A stretch of DNA of 64,000 nucleotides, taken from positions 186,001-250,000 of the forward strand of contig NZ_SNUQ01000001.1 in NCBI RefSeq assembly GCF_012027555.1, in the 5' to 3' direction. The stretch comes from Thermococcus sp. CX2. GTDB lineage: Archaea; Methanobacteriota_B; Thermococci; Thermococcales; Thermococcaceae. Under the pieces are notes generated by a model that saw only the letters and a program-made list of their open reading frames with translations, ran no database searches and was not told the DNA's origin. Below are positions 41,875-50,709 of this stretch, piece after piece (the first letter of the stretch is position 1; each line of letters starts with the position of its first letter). The position numbers were made by a program, and so were the translations under genes.

Positions 41875-42522
41875 ATGAAGAAGTTTCCGGCTTATCTTGC
41901 TTCTTGGGACGATATAGAGAAGTGGGCGAAGGAAGGCGCATGGAAGGTTCTCGAAGAGGAGTGGAGGCCGGACGTTATAGTCGGCCTCGCGAGAGGCGGC
42001 TGGATTGCCGCTCGTTTGTACTGCGACTACCTCGGCGTCAAGGACCTCGTCAGCCTCAAGGTGGAGCACTGGGGGGTTACGGCCACTCCGGATGGCAAGG
42101 CCAGGCTCAAGTACGGCAGCAACTACGACATGAGCGGAAAGAAGGTTCTCATCGTGGACGATATCAGCGACACCGGTGAGAGCCTGACGCTGGCCAAGAA
42201 CTACGTGGAGAGCCAGAAACCAGCGGAGGTCAGGGTCGCCACGCTCCTCACCATAAAGGGCTCCCGCTTCAACCCAGACTACTATGGAGAAGAAATCGAT
42301 TGGGCCTGGATAGTCTTCCCCTGGAACTTCGTGGAGGACATGATAAACCTCGTTAACAACCTCTTCGAGGAGAAGGAAGCGCTGACCACCGACGAAATCG
42401 TCGAGCTCTTCAGGGAGCTCCACGGCATTGACGTCCCGAAGGGCAAGCTCGAAGAGGCACTCCGCATGGCTGAGCGCAGGAAGGTTTTTAAGTTCCGCGA
42501 GGGAGCCTGGCGCAAAGCCTGA
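41875..42522 (+). CDS. Phosphoribosyltransferase-like protein with C-terminal helical domain
   Basis: 215 residues. The type-I PRTase fold shows DVIVGLARGGWIAARLYCDYL and the PRPP loop KKVLIVDDISDTGESLTLAKNYV (~100-122), followed by VATLLTIKGSRFNPDYY. The sequence is close to archaeal hypoxanthine/xanthine-type PRTase-like proteins. The last ~60 residues (EALTTDEIVELFRELHGIDVPKGKLEEALRMAE) are helical, winged-helix-like. Purine salvage is plausible, but the base specificity is not clear. A TATA box (AGGCTTAAATATT, ~41830-41842) precedes ATG 41875. Confidence 0.82.
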   Translation: MKKFPAYLASWDDIEKWAKEGAWKVLEEEWRPDVIVGLARGGWIAARLYCDYLGVKDLVSLKVEHWGVTATPDGKARLKYGSNYDMSGKKVLIVDDISDTGESLTLAKNYVESQKPAEVRVATLLTIKGSRFNPDYYGEEIDWAWIVFPWNFVEDMINLVNNLFEEKEALTTDEIVELFRELHGIDVPKGKLEEALRMAERRKVFKFREGAWRKA

Positions 42523-42534
42523 GGAAGTGGTAAC

Positions 42535-42858
42535 TTGGACAGGAAAAAAACCGTCGAGGAAATCAGGAACCACAGCGTCTACGCCAGGGAAATCTACGAC
42601 ATGCACAGCGAGAGCATCAACAAGGCAATAGATAACTACGAGCAGCTCAAGGAAGACTACTTGAACGATCATTCGCGGGCAAGAATAGTCCGCATAGTCA
42701 TTAACGAGGACAACGGCCTTCCCTTAGCTCTGGAGTTCAACAGGAAGGACGACAGCTTCAAGGGATTCACCATAGCCATCGGCAAGCCCCACATCAGAAG
42801 CGGAGACAATGGCGGGAAAAAGAGGGAAGAAAAGACTCCTCAAGAGGCTTCCAGCTGA
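42535..42858 (+). CDS. Hypothetical protein
   Basis: 107 residues starting at TTG 42535. The alternative ATG at 42601 would lose 22 residues. GTGGTAAC before the TTG is a moderate binding site, and the frame begins 12 bases after the PRTase stop. The sequence is charged and partly helical at the N-terminus (VEEIRNHSVYAREIYDMHSESINKAIDNYEQL), then a predicted beta segment (RIVRIVINEDNGLPLALEFNRKDDSFKGFTIAIGK). No known domain was recognised. It is probably part of the same transcript as the PRTase. The tail overlaps the decayed gene on the other strand by 19 bases. Confidence 0.6.
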   Translation: MDRKKTVEEIRNHSVYAREIYDMHSESINKAIDNYEQLKEDYLNDHSRARIVRIVINEDNGLPLALEFNRKDDSFKGFTIAIGKPHIRSGDNGGKKREEKTPQEASS

Positions 42859-43190
42859 ACGTAGAACCCCATCTCTATCTCTTTTCCATTGAGTACTTCG
42901 TAGCTGCTGAGGTAGTAGGTTGGATTCTTGTAGAGCCTCGTGCCGTAGCGGTCTGCTCCGGCTATCCATACGATGTAGCTCTCAGGGTTGAGCGGGTTCC
43001 TGATGGCCATTATCACCGATGCGTTGAGGTAGTTGGCGTTCCAGCCCTCAAGGACCGGATATGCATCGTTCTCCTGGAGTATGAAGGAGGCAATCTCCAG
43101 TCCCAGTGCTCCGACCTTTCCAAAACCCACTCGTCCCCGTGTTTCTCCGAGTCGGAAAAGGGCACACCCTGCCCATCAGAGCATCTTCGG
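42840..43190 (-). pseudogene. Decayed gene, probable secreted/surface protein fragment
   Basis: The minus strand has an open segment of ~95 residues beginning GFGKVGALGLEIASFILQEN and containing NASVIMAIRNPLNPESYIVWIAGADRYGTRLYKNPTYYLSSYE, ending VQLEAS. It starts at a GTG without a binding site. Just upstream, another frame (GQGVPFSDSEKHGDEWVLE) and a stop at the -1 frame suggest a frameshifted ancestor. The NPxNPxSYIVWIAGADRYGT pattern resembles tails of Thermococcales secreted proteins. I cannot name the parent. It overlaps the upstream hypothetical ORF. The rest of the gap to 43308 is the promoter of the next gene. Confidence 0.55.
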
Positions 43191-43265
43191 GGTCGCTCAT
43201 TGGCGATTGAGAGTGTTGGCAAAGAAGTTCGGGCACAGCGCACTGGACAGGTTGCCCCTGAAGAA

Positions 43266-43280
43266 AGCTTTAAAGCTGGG
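43266..43280 (+). promoter_or_regulatory. TATA box of the metal-binding protein gene
   Basis: AGCTTTAAAGCT (43267-43278) is a perfect palindrome containing a TATA-like TTTAAA. It lies about 30 bases before ATG 43309, whose binding site is GGGTGACC. Transcription would start near 43297. Confidence 0.4.
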
Positions 43281-43308
43281 GGCCTTAGGTCTTTTAGGGT
43301 GACCGAAA

Positions 43309-44292
43309 ATGAAGGCGAGAGCGATACTGATGGCCTTCCTTCTGCTCAGCGCGTTCATTCCATTCACGAGTGCAGCCGAGGAAAAGCCCCTTGTGGTGAC
43401 GAGCATAGCGCCGCTGGCGGCGATAATTCAGGACGCCTTTGGCGATTCCGTGAGGGTGGAGTACATAATCCCCCTCGGGGCAGACCCGCACGAGTACCAA
43501 CTGACAGCTAGTCAGATAGAACTCCTCCAGAGGGCGGACGTAATCGTGACAACCGGCGGTCATTTGCCAGTTGAGAAAAAGATAGCCGAGCTGAAGGCCG
43601 AAGGGACAATAACCGGCGAGGCTCTCTTCATAGACGATTACAAGGCCAATGGCTTTCGCTATCTAAAAGAGCATTGGTACAACGAGAAGGACAACCCCCA
43701 TGGGATATGGCTTGACCCCTACAATGCCCTAGCGATTGCCCAGGCGACAGAAAAAGCCCTGGAAAAAGCCGATCCCCACAACGCCGAGCTTTACAGGAAG
43801 GGCTTTGAAGGCTTCAATGAGAGAGTCACAACCATCGTAGAATCCTACAGGGCCATCGTGACGGAAAACCTCACCGCAGTCATCCAGATGCCCTCCAACC
43901 AGTACGCCATAGAGTGGCTTGGAATAACGGCGGTAGCCTCGATAAAGCCGGAGGAGGAAGTTCCAGCCTTGGGTGTCGATGAGCTAGTTGGGAAGGCCGC
44001 CGAGGCAGACCTAATCGTCTACGGCCACGAGAGCCCGGAGCAGTTAACAGACGCAGCCAAGGAGTTGGCCTCGAAGAGCGGAAAGCCTCTGGCAGGGATA
44101 ACCGTCTTCTGGAAGGACAGGCCCTATACGGAGGTGCTCATAGAGAACAGCGCCGCCGTCGTGAAGGCCCTCGAAGAGACACCCCAAGAAGACGTTCCAG
44201 CAACTAAGACGGACATTACCCAGTACGTTTTCATCTCCCTCATCGTCGGACTCGTCCTCGGAACGGCCCTGGGGGTCATCCTTAAGAAGTAG
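43309..44292 (+). CDS. Metal ABC transporter substrate-binding protein (ZnuA/TroA type), membrane-anchored
   Basis: 327 residues. A signal peptide (MKARAILMAFLLLSAFIPFTSAA) precedes a cluster A-I metal-binding domain: VVTSIAPLAAIIQDAFGD, PLGADPHEYQLTASQ (His ligand), IWLDPYNALAIA and LIVYGHESPEQL. A C-terminal membrane segment (YVFISLIVGLVLGTALGVIL) plus KK anchors the protein, a common archaeal arrangement. It likely binds Zn2+ or Mn2+. No permease or ATPase lies next to it in the window, so its partners must be elsewhere. The His-rich loop of some ZnuA proteins is absent. Confidence 0.9.
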   Translation: MKARAILMAFLLLSAFIPFTSAAEEKPLVVTSIAPLAAIIQDAFGDSVRVEYIIPLGADPHEYQLTASQIELLQRADVIVTTGGHLPVEKKIAELKAEGTITGEALFIDDYKANGFRYLKEHWYNEKDNPHGIWLDPYNALAIAQATEKALEKADPHNAELYRKGFEGFNERVTTIVESYRAIVTENLTAVIQMPSNQYAIEWLGITAVASIKPEEEVPALGVDELVGKAAEADLIVYGHESPEQLTDAAKELASKSGKPLAGITVFWKDRPYTEVLIENSAAVVKALEETPQEDVPATKTDITQYVFISLIVGLVLGTALGVILKK

Positions 44293-44338
44293 CTTTCTTT
44301 TTACACCATCAAAAAGCTAAAGAAAAAAGCAGGGGGAA

Positions 44339-45229
44339 TCACTCCCTCTTGTAGGGCCTGCCGTCCCACTTCGGCGGCCTGACCTTTCCGATGACTCCTG
44401 CAACTATTATCAGAGTCATCACATAGGGCAGCATCTGGACGAACTGCCACGGAACCACTTGGCTCGACTGGACCCATATGGCTACCGTGTCAAAGAATCC
44501 GAAGAGGAATCCTCCGAGGAGCGCCACTAGTGGGTTCCATCCGCTGAAGACCATATTGGCGAGGGCAATGAAACCCCTACCTGCGGCCACGTTCTTCGTA
44601 ACCGCTCCCACCCAGTCTATGCTGATGTAAACGCCGGCCAGTCCAGCTAGAGCGCTTCCGTAAACGGCGGCCCAGAAGCGGTATTTCTCGACGCTCAGGC
44701 CTATTGCGTCTGCCGCCTCTGGGTTTTCACCCATAGCCCTTATCCTCAATCCGAGCGGCGTCTTGAAGAGCACCCAGTAGGTGGCGAAGGTTATGAGGAG
44801 GGTCACTATTATCATCGGGCTCAAGTCGCCGTAGGGGGTGTTCCAGTGTGGCACCCTAACGGCTACCTGGTGCTGTCCGGCCGTTCCCCAGTAGGCCATT
44901 ATACCGAAGGGCACCAGACCCATGGCGAGGAGGTTTATGCCTATACCTGGGATGATGTGGTCGCCCTTTAGGTAAACCGTGATGACGCCATGGAGCATTC
45001 CAAGGAGGGCCCCAACGAACATTCCCCCAAGAAGGCCGACGACCCAGTTCCCGCTTGCCTCCGCTATTATCGAGCCGAAAAAGGCGCTTATCATAATGAT
45101 TCCTTCGTAGCCGATGTTGACTATTCCAGCGCGCTCGCTGACGACGGCACCTACGCTCGTGAGGACTATGGGCACCATGGCCATGAGCGAGGTTACAAGG
45201 ATGGGGATTATTGATGACTCAAGGCTCAT
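44339..45229 (-). CDS. BMP-type ABC importer, permease 2 (YufQ-like)
   Basis: 296 residues, about eight to ten helices. The block VGAVVSERAGIVNIGYEGIIMISAFFGSI at the N-terminus and IRAMGENPEAADAIGLSVEKYRFWAAVYGSALAGLAG in the middle are the BPD_transp_2 (branched-chain/sugar/nucleoside) permease motifs. Paired with a BMP binding protein and a two-domain ATPase, it belongs to the YufOPQ/NupABCD-like nucleoside importer class. Its start overlaps permease 1 by 4 bases. Confidence 0.9.
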   Translation of the reverse strand: MSLESSIIPILVTSLMAMVPIVLTSVGAVVSERAGIVNIGYEGIIMISAFFGSIIAEASGNWVVGLLGGMFVGALLGMLHGVITVYLKGDHIIPGIGINLLAMGLVPFGIMAYWGTAGQHQVAVRVPHWNTPYGDLSPMIIVTLLITFATYWVLFKTPLGLRIRAMGENPEAADAIGLSVEKYRFWAAVYGSALAGLAGVYISIDWVGAVTKNVAAGRGFIALANMVFSGWNPLVALLGGFLFGFFDTVAIWVQSSQVVPWQFVQMLPYVMTLIIVAGVIGKVRPPKWDGRPYKRE

Positions 45230-46260
45230 TTCTTCCCCCTCCCCACCATTTTGAATATGTCAAGCAGGCCCGGTATGGCCACGGCTATGACAATTATACC
45301 CTGGATGACGTAGACTATCTCGAGGGGAACCCTTGCTCCTATCTGCATCATGGTCGTTCCAGCGCGGAGCATGCCGAAGAATATCGCCGCAAAGATAATG
45401 CCTAGTGGGTGGTTCCTGCCGACGAGGGCGACGCCTATTCCATCGAAACCATAGCCGTAGATGTTGGCCATTCCCTGGCTTATGGCATAAGTTGGAGGCC
45501 TTCCCATGATCTCAACAGCCCCAGCGAGGCCGCTCGCAAATCCACCTATGACGAATGACCAGATGATGGCCTTCTTCGGATTTATACCGCCGTACTCAGC
45601 TCCCTTCGGGTTCATACCGCTGGCCCTCATGCCGAAACCCAGCTCCGTGTGCCAGAGGATGTAGTAGGCGATGATGGAAGCGATGATGGCAAGTATTATG
45701 CCTATTGAGAGGTTTGACTCTCCGATGAGCGGGAGCCTCGCGCTTTCAGGGACGAGAATGGTCTTGTTGGGGTCGCTGGGGTTGGCGTATGGGCCCGTAA
45801 CGAGGTACAGCACACCGTACCAGGCAATCCAGTTGAGCATGATGGTCGAGATGACCTCATGCACTCCCCTGTAGACCTTGAGGAACGCTGCTGGCAATCC
45901 CCAGAGCGCTCCAACGAGCATGCCCATGAGGAGCCCGAAGAAGACGTTGCCGTAGATGTTGGTGAAGATTATCGCCGCTATCGCACCGAAGTAGACCGAA
46001 CCCTCTGCACCGATGTTGAAGATTCCCGTCCTGGCGCTTATGGCGAAGGTCAGGGCGGTGAGCATTATTGGGGTGGCATAGCTAAGGGTTGATGCTATTC
46101 CTGATATGGAGCCGAGCGAACCTTTGAATAGCCAGTAGTATGCTTCGTAGGGGCTGTAACCGAAGGCAGCTAGGATTATCGCGCCTATGAAGAATCCGAT
46201 GAACACCGCGAGGAGGCTTTCCGCAAGGGGTCTCAGAAAGCCCTTTATAGTTTCATTCAC
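45226..46260 (-). CDS. BMP-type ABC importer, permease 1 (YufP-like)
   Basis: 344 residues with about nine or ten helices. TFAISARTGIFNIGAEGSVYFGAIAAIIF and GMRASGMNPKGAEYGGINPKKAIIWSFVIGGFASGLAGAVE are the paired permease motifs, with the coupling-helix EAA-like region between. It starts 8 bases inside the end of the ATPase gene, so translation is coupled. It partners the ATPase, permease 2 and BMP protein. Confidence 0.9.
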   Translation of the reverse strand: MNETIKGFLRPLAESLLAVFIGFFIGAIILAAFGYSPYEAYYWLFKGSLGSISGIASTLSYATPIMLTALTFAISARTGIFNIGAEGSVYFGAIAAIIFTNIYGNVFFGLLMGMLVGALWGLPAAFLKVYRGVHEVISTIMLNWIAWYGVLYLVTGPYANPSDPNKTILVPESARLPLIGESNLSIGIILAIIASIIAYYILWHTELGFGMRASGMNPKGAEYGGINPKKAIIWSFVIGGFASGLAGAVEIMGRPPTYAISQGMANIYGYGFDGIGVALVGRNHPLGIIFAAIFFGMLRAGTTMMQIGARVPLEIVYVIQGIIVIAVAIPGLLDIFKMVGRGKK

Positions 46261-47779
46261 GCTTTATCCCTCCCATCATCATTCCTATCTCTTCCTCGGT
46301 GACTTCTTCAGGCTTCACGATGCCCATGAACTCTCCCTCGTATATGACCGCCATCCTGTCGCTCAGCTGGGTCACCTCATCGAGGTCGGCCGAAACGAGC
46401 AGGACGGCCTTGTTCTCGTTCCTAAGCTTGACAAGGTAGTTCCTGATGTATTCGGTGGAGGCCACATCGACACCCCTCGTCGGCTGGGAGGCGACTATAA
46501 GAACGGGCTCCTTGCTGACCTCCCTCGCAACTATGAGCTTCTGCTGGTTTCCACCGCTGAGGCTCTTCGCAGGGGCACTTATGCCCGGAACGACGATGTC
46601 GAACTGCTCCACAAGTCTTTTCGCGTGCTCCCTGACGGCACCCCACCTAATTCTGTCGAACGGCCCCTTGAACTCCTTTCTCCACTGGAGGCCAAGGATG
46701 GTATTTTCGGCAACGCTCATATCCACGATGAGGCCCATGTTTATTCTATCCTCGGGGATGTGGGCCAGTCCCAAGTCATACAGTTCTCTTGGCGATCTTC
46801 CGGTTATGTCCTTGCCGTTTAGAATTACCTTACCCTTCTCTATCTTTCTTAATCCGGTTATTGCCTCGATAAGTTCGGTCTGGCCGTTGCCCTCAACACC
46901 GGCTATACCGAATATTTCGCCGGCGCGAACCTCGAAGGAGAGACCCTTGACGGCGTCCTCACCTCTGTCGCCCTTAACCCAGAGGTTCTCAACCCTAAGA
47001 ATAGGCGCTCCCGGCTCTTTGGGGGGCTTCTCCACCCTGAGAACGACCTCCCTTCCAACCATCATCTTGGCGAGTATCTGGGGCGTTGCGTCCTTGGTGT
47101 CTATGGTTCCTATGAGCTCGCCCTTCCTGAGGACGGTAACGCGGTCAGTTATCTCGATGACCTCCTTGAGCTTGTGGCTGATGAAGATTATCGTCTTGCC
47201 CTGGCTCTTCAGCAGGTTGAGAACCCTGAACAGCTCTTTGACCTCTATCGGCGTTAGAACAGCCGTCGGCTCATCGAGGATGAGTATATCGACGTCGCGG
47301 AAGAGCATCTTGAGAATTTCAATCCTCTGCTGAACGCCAACGGGAAGCTTCTCAACGGGGACATCGAGCGGGACCTGAAAGTTCAGTTCGTCCATGAGCT
47401 TCTGGAGCTTCTCGGTGGCCTTCTCCACGTCTATCTTTGAGAACAGACTGTGGCCCTCCATTCCCAGGATTATGTTCTCGAGGGCATTAAACACCTCAAC
47501 GAGAGTGAAGTGTTGATGGACTATACCGATACCCTTCTCGAGGGCATCGGCGGGACTCTTGAAGTGAACCTCCTCACCGTTTATGTAGATTTTACCCTCT
47601 GTGGGCTTTATCATTCCGGAGAGGATTTTCATTAGGGTCGTTTTTCCAGCTCCATTCTCACCCAACAGACCATGAATCTCGCCTTTTTTGACGGAAAAGT
47701 CAACGCCCTTAAGAGCTTTCGTACCGTCGGAGTACACCTTCACAATGTTTTTCATCTGGATCAGAGGCACTTCTTCCAT
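46253..47779 (-). CDS. BMP-type ABC importer, two-domain ATPase (YufO-like)
   Basis: 508 residues, two fused ABC domains. The first has GLLGENGAGKTTLMKILSG (Walker A), LPVGVQQRIEILKML (signature) and ILILDEPTAVLTP (Walker B). The second has GIAGVEGNGQTELIEAITG, where the usual GKST/T is replaced by GNGQT, SLSGGNQQKLIVARE (signature) and LIVASQPTRGVDV (Gln where the catalytic Glu normally lies). The degenerate second site is typical of this sugar/nucleoside ATPase family. GGGGGTGTT precedes ATG 47779. Confidence 0.94.
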   Translation of the reverse strand: MEEVPLIQMKNIVKVYSDGTKALKGVDFSVKKGEIHGLLGENGAGKTTLMKILSGMIKPTEGKIYINGEEVHFKSPADALEKGIGIVHQHFTLVEVFNALENIILGMEGHSLFSKIDVEKATEKLQKLMDELNFQVPLDVPVEKLPVGVQQRIEILKMLFRDVDILILDEPTAVLTPIEVKELFRVLNLLKSQGKTIIFISHKLKEVIEITDRVTVLRKGELIGTIDTKDATPQILAKMMVGREVVLRVEKPPKEPGAPILRVENLWVKGDRGEDAVKGLSFEVRAGEIFGIAGVEGNGQTELIEAITGLRKIEKGKVILNGKDITGRSPRELYDLGLAHIPEDRINMGLIVDMSVAENTILGLQWRKEFKGPFDRIRWGAVREHAKRLVEQFDIVVPGISAPAKSLSGGNQQKLIVAREVSKEPVLIVASQPTRGVDVASTEYIRNYLVKLRNENKAVLLVSADLDEVTQLSDRMAVIYEGEFMGIVKPEEVTEEEIGMMMGGIKRE

Positions 47780-47824
47780 TGCAACACCCCCTACAAAGAG
47801 AAACGAAAAAGAAGAAAAAGGTTC

Positions 47825-49061
47825 TCAGCCGGTCATCTCAGTCCAGTCGTTGGCGTTCCTTACCTTTTCAATACCATCCTTATCCATTGGTGCTGGGACA
47901 GTTATTTCACCGTTGATGATCTTCTGCTTGAGCTTCCTCGATGGCATCCCAGACCCAGTCGGGAACCTGCTTCCTGGTCTCCTCAAGCTTGGCGAAGAGC
48001 TGGTCCTCGCTGTCGAATCCAAGCTCCTGGAGCTTCTGCTTCTTGGTCTCCTCTGGGAGAGAGTCGAACATCTCCTTGACGTCGTCGATGGTGCTTATTC
48101 CAACACCGCTCTCCTTGAGGCCGAGCTCGACGACACCGCCCTTGAAGGTGCCCTCGACAGCTGCCTTAACCGCGGTGTAGACACCGACGTCAACGCGCTT
48201 CATCATGCTCGCTATGATGACGCCTGGCTTAATCCAGTCCTGGGCAGAGTCAACACCGATTGCAAACGGTGGACCCATGTCCTTGCCCTGGGCCCTAAGG
48301 GCCTCCTCGACGGCATCGAAGACACCGACACCGGTTCCACCGGCGACCTGGTAGATGACCCAAGCGCCCTGCTGGAGCTGGGCCTGGGCGGCAGCCTTAC
48401 CCTTGGCGGCGTCGGTGAAGGTTCCGGTGTACTGGTAGATGACATCAACCTTCTTGTTGGTGCCCATCTTCTGGTTGTAGTAGTCGACACCCCAGGAGAC
48501 ACCGAAGCGGTAGCCGGCCTCGAACTTGTAGAGAACTGGTATCTCCATACCGAGAACAATGCCGACCTTGTCCTTACCGTCGTTGGCGGCTATCATTCCA
48601 GCCAAAGCTCCAGCAAGCGCTGAACCCTCGTTCTCCTTGAAGAGGATCATCATGACGTTGTCTGGCATCTCTGGGTCGTAGCCGTCGATGATGGCGAACT
48701 TCTGGTCTGGGTACTTGGCGGCGACCTGCTTAACAGCATCGGTCATCATGAAACCAACAGCGATAATTATCTCGTAGTCGCCCTGCTGGGCAAGGGTCTC
48801 AAGGTTCTGGAGGTAGTCGGTCTCCTTGGCGCTCTGAACCTCAACCAGCTCCAGGTTGAAGTCCTTGGCGGCCTTGGAGGCGCCGAGGTAGGCCATGTCG
48901 TTGAAGCTCAGGTCACCCCTGCCACCAACGTCATAGACGATGGCTATCTTGCCCTCATACTGAGGAGTGCTGGTTGTCTCTCCTTCACCGCTGATACAGC
49001 CGCTGGCTACGACGCTAATAGCCAGGAGGCCGATTAAAAACAGACTTAACCACTTCCTCAT
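47825..49061 (-). CDS. BMP-family nucleoside-binding lipoprotein, frameshifted near the C-terminus
   Basis: A lipoprotein signal with lipobox (AISVVASGC, ~13-21) and Thr-rich linker precedes the BMP fold: GKIAIVYDVGGRGDLSFNDMAYLGA, DYEIIIAVGFMMTDAVKQ, FAIIDGYDPEMPDNV and GIVLGMEIPVLYKFEAGYRFGV. The main frame ends at 47907 as DWVWDAIEEAQAEDHQR. Another frame on the same strand reads KQKIINGEITVPAPMDKDGI...WTEMTG with stop at 47825, the expected end of the family. Removing one base within GAAGCTC (plus 47930-47936) joins them as AIEELKQKIINGEI. This is a real 1-base insertion or a sequence error. Confidence 0.85.
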
Positions 49062-49073
49062 ACTAACACCCCT

Positions 49074-49096
49074 GGAGTTTTCACAGTTATAACTCC
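49074..49096 (-). promoter_or_regulatory. Inverted repeat at the BMP operon start site
   Basis: GGAGTT (49074-49079) and AACTCC (49091-49096) form a perfect 6-base inverted repeat with an 11-base spacer. The TATA box on the minus strand (TATATATCCC, plus 49101-49110) predicts a start near 49080, inside the dyad. A repressor bound here could control the importer operon. Confidence 0.4.
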
Positions 49097-49177
49097 GCGC
49101 GGGATATATACTTTGCGGTCAAGAGAATGCCGAAAACTTGGGAAAAAATTTTAACTGATTGGTAAAAGTTTTTTGTG

Positions 49178-49633
49178 ATGCCTATGCTGAAGGAAATAGC
49201 TGAACTGGACTCGGGAGTGGTTTTAATAACCGGTGATGCTAAGAGACTTGCGAGAATATACCTCAATGCATGGAGTCGCAGGGGAAAGACCATACTCGTC
49301 GAGTACCTACCATTTCAGATCGATGGGGAAGTGTACATCGGCTCGCCCTACGAGGGGACAAGCTTCGATGCTTACCTTATAGTAAACCCGCTCTCACGCT
49401 CAAAGGCAGAGCGCGAAAAGCTCCACCGCTGGCTTGCTGAGAACAGAGATAAACTTATCCTGCTCTACGAAGGTAAATACGTGAAGGACTCCATAACGCG
49501 CTATGCGATTAGGGAACTCATTGATTATTTAATCGCTTACAAGCGCGAGACAGTTGGCTTTGAGAGGATAGACGTGATGCGCTTTGAGGACGGAAAAGTC
49601 GTGGAGAGCAGGACCTACGTCAGGAGGCGCTGA
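49178..49633 (+). CDS. Hypothetical protein, probably cytoplasmic
   Basis: About 151 residues, alpha/beta. It opens MLKEIAELDSGVVLITGDAKRLARIYLNAWSRRGKTILVEYLPF, which looks like a Rossmann or P-loop-derived first strand and helix but lacks a GKT/S. AYLIVNPLSRSKAEREKLHRWLAENRDKLILLYEG follows, suggesting a NTPase-like fold without the P-loop, comparable to the RecA-like DUF835/DUF257 proteins of the order. A TATA box (AAAAATTTTAACTG, ~49146-49159) puts the transcript start at about 49177, so ATG 49178 is leaderless. ATG 49184 is an alternative. Confidence 0.6.
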   Translation: MPMLKEIAELDSGVVLITGDAKRLARIYLNAWSRRGKTILVEYLPFQIDGEVYIGSPYEGTSFDAYLIVNPLSRSKAEREKLHRWLAENRDKLILLYEGKYVKDSITRYAIRELIDYLIAYKRETVGFERIDVMRFEDGKVVESRTYVRRR

Positions 49634-49662
49634 TTTATAAACCCTCCCGCCGAATCATCAAC

Positions 49663-49720
49663 GCCCGATGACGAGCGGTTTCGGGTCTGAGGTGTGATGA
49701 CACCAGCTATCGCCGAGGGC
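49663..49720 (+). ncRNA. Box C/D guide sRNA candidate (dual 23S rRNA guide)
   Basis: Order: stem GCCC (49663-49666), box C ATGACGA (49668-49674), guide GCGGTTTCGGGT, box D' CTGA (49687-49690), 3-base spacer, box C' GTGATGA (49694-49700), guide CACCAGCTATCG, box D CCGA (49713-49716), stem GGGC (49717-49720). C and D both differ from consensus at exactly the paired U-U position, becoming C-C, a compensatory-looking change. The guides are complementary to ACCCGAAAC and CGATAGCTGGT, which match conserved 23S rRNA domain II from memory. A TATA box (TTTATAAACC, 49634-49643) predicts a start near 49662. Confidence 0.72.
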
Positions 49721-49772
49721 ATTTTCATAATAATTATATACGCTTGACCCCCTTGCTCATCCGGTGGTGAAG

Positions 49773-50678
49773 ATGTTCAGGAAGCTGAAGGAGAAGTTAG
49801 GCTCATTCGTCGAGAAGGTGTCTCAAACCGAGATAAAGGAGAAAGACGTCGAAAACGCCCTCTGGGACTTGGAACTCGAGCTTCTCGAGGCCGACGTCGC
49901 CCTCGAGACCGTCGAGGCGCTCAAGGAGAAGATAAAGGAAAGGCTTGTTGGCCAGAAGGTCAAGATAGGTACCAACAAGAAGGAGCTCGTCGAAAACGCC
50001 GTCAGAGAGTCAGTCCTGGAGATTCTCACCCCTCCCAAAAGGATAGACCTGCTCGGGATGATCCGCTCCAAGGAGGAGAAGCCCTTCATCATAGCCTTCG
50101 TCGGCTTCAACGGCTCTGGAAAGACAACCACCATAGCGAAGCTCGCCCACTGGCTCAAGAAGAACGGCTTAAGCGTTGTCATCGCTGCCAGCGACACCTT
50201 CAGGGCCGGGGCCATAGAGCAGGTTGAGGAGCACGCCAAAAGGGTCGGCGTCAAAGTCATTAAGCATGACTATGGAGCGGACCCCGCGGCAGTTGCCTAT
50301 GATGCAATACAGCACGCGAAGGCGAGGGGCGTTGATGTGGTTCTCATAGACACTGCCGGAAGAAACGAGCTTAACAGGAACCTGATGGACGAAATGAAGA
50401 AAATCGTCCGCGTTTCAAAACCTGACTTGGTCATCTTCGTCGGTGACAGCCTCGCTGGAAATGCCGTGGTAGAGCAGGCAAAGCAGTTCAATGAGGCGGT
50501 GAGGATAGACGGCGTCATACTCACAAAGCTCGACGCAGACGCTCGTGGCGGAGCCGCGCTCAGCATAAGCCATGCCATAGGCGCACCGATACTCTTCGTG
50601 GGAGTTGGCCAAGGCTACGAGGATCTTAAGCCCTTCAATGAGAAGTGGTTCGTGGAGAGGATTTTCGGGGAGGCCTAA
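49773..50678 (+). CDS. ftsY: Signal recognition particle receptor FtsY
   Basis: 301 residues from ATG 49773, which follows GGTGGTGAAG. The N domain (helical, to ~residue 90) precedes the G domain with G1 [22 protein letters not shown], the SRP-GTPase [10 protein letters not shown] (~130), G3 [20 protein letters not shown] (DTAGR, ~185) and G4 [17 protein letters not shown] (TKLD, ~250). FtsY receives ribosome-nascent chains from SRP at the membrane. The acidic A domain is absent, as in most archaea. Its promoter (TTATATACG, ~49736-49744) starts just after the sRNA candidate. Confidence 0.97.
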   Translation: MFRKLKEKLGSFVEKVSQTEIKEKDVENALWDLELELLEADVALETVEALKEKIKERLVGQKVKIGTNKKELVENAVRESVLEILTPPKRIDLLGMIRSKEEKPFIIAFVGFNGSGKTTTIAKLAHWLKKNGLSVVIAASDTFRAGAIEQVEEHAKRVGVKVIKHDYGADPAAVAYDAIQHAKARGVDVVLIDTAGRNELNRNLMDEMKKIVRVSKPDLVIFVGDSLAGNAVVEQAKQFNEAVRIDGVILTKLDADARGGAALSISHAIGAPILFVGVGQGYEDLKPFNEKWFVERIFGEA

Positions 50679-50709
50679 GACTCCCATCCTTTTTCTCAGT
50701 GTTTCCATG

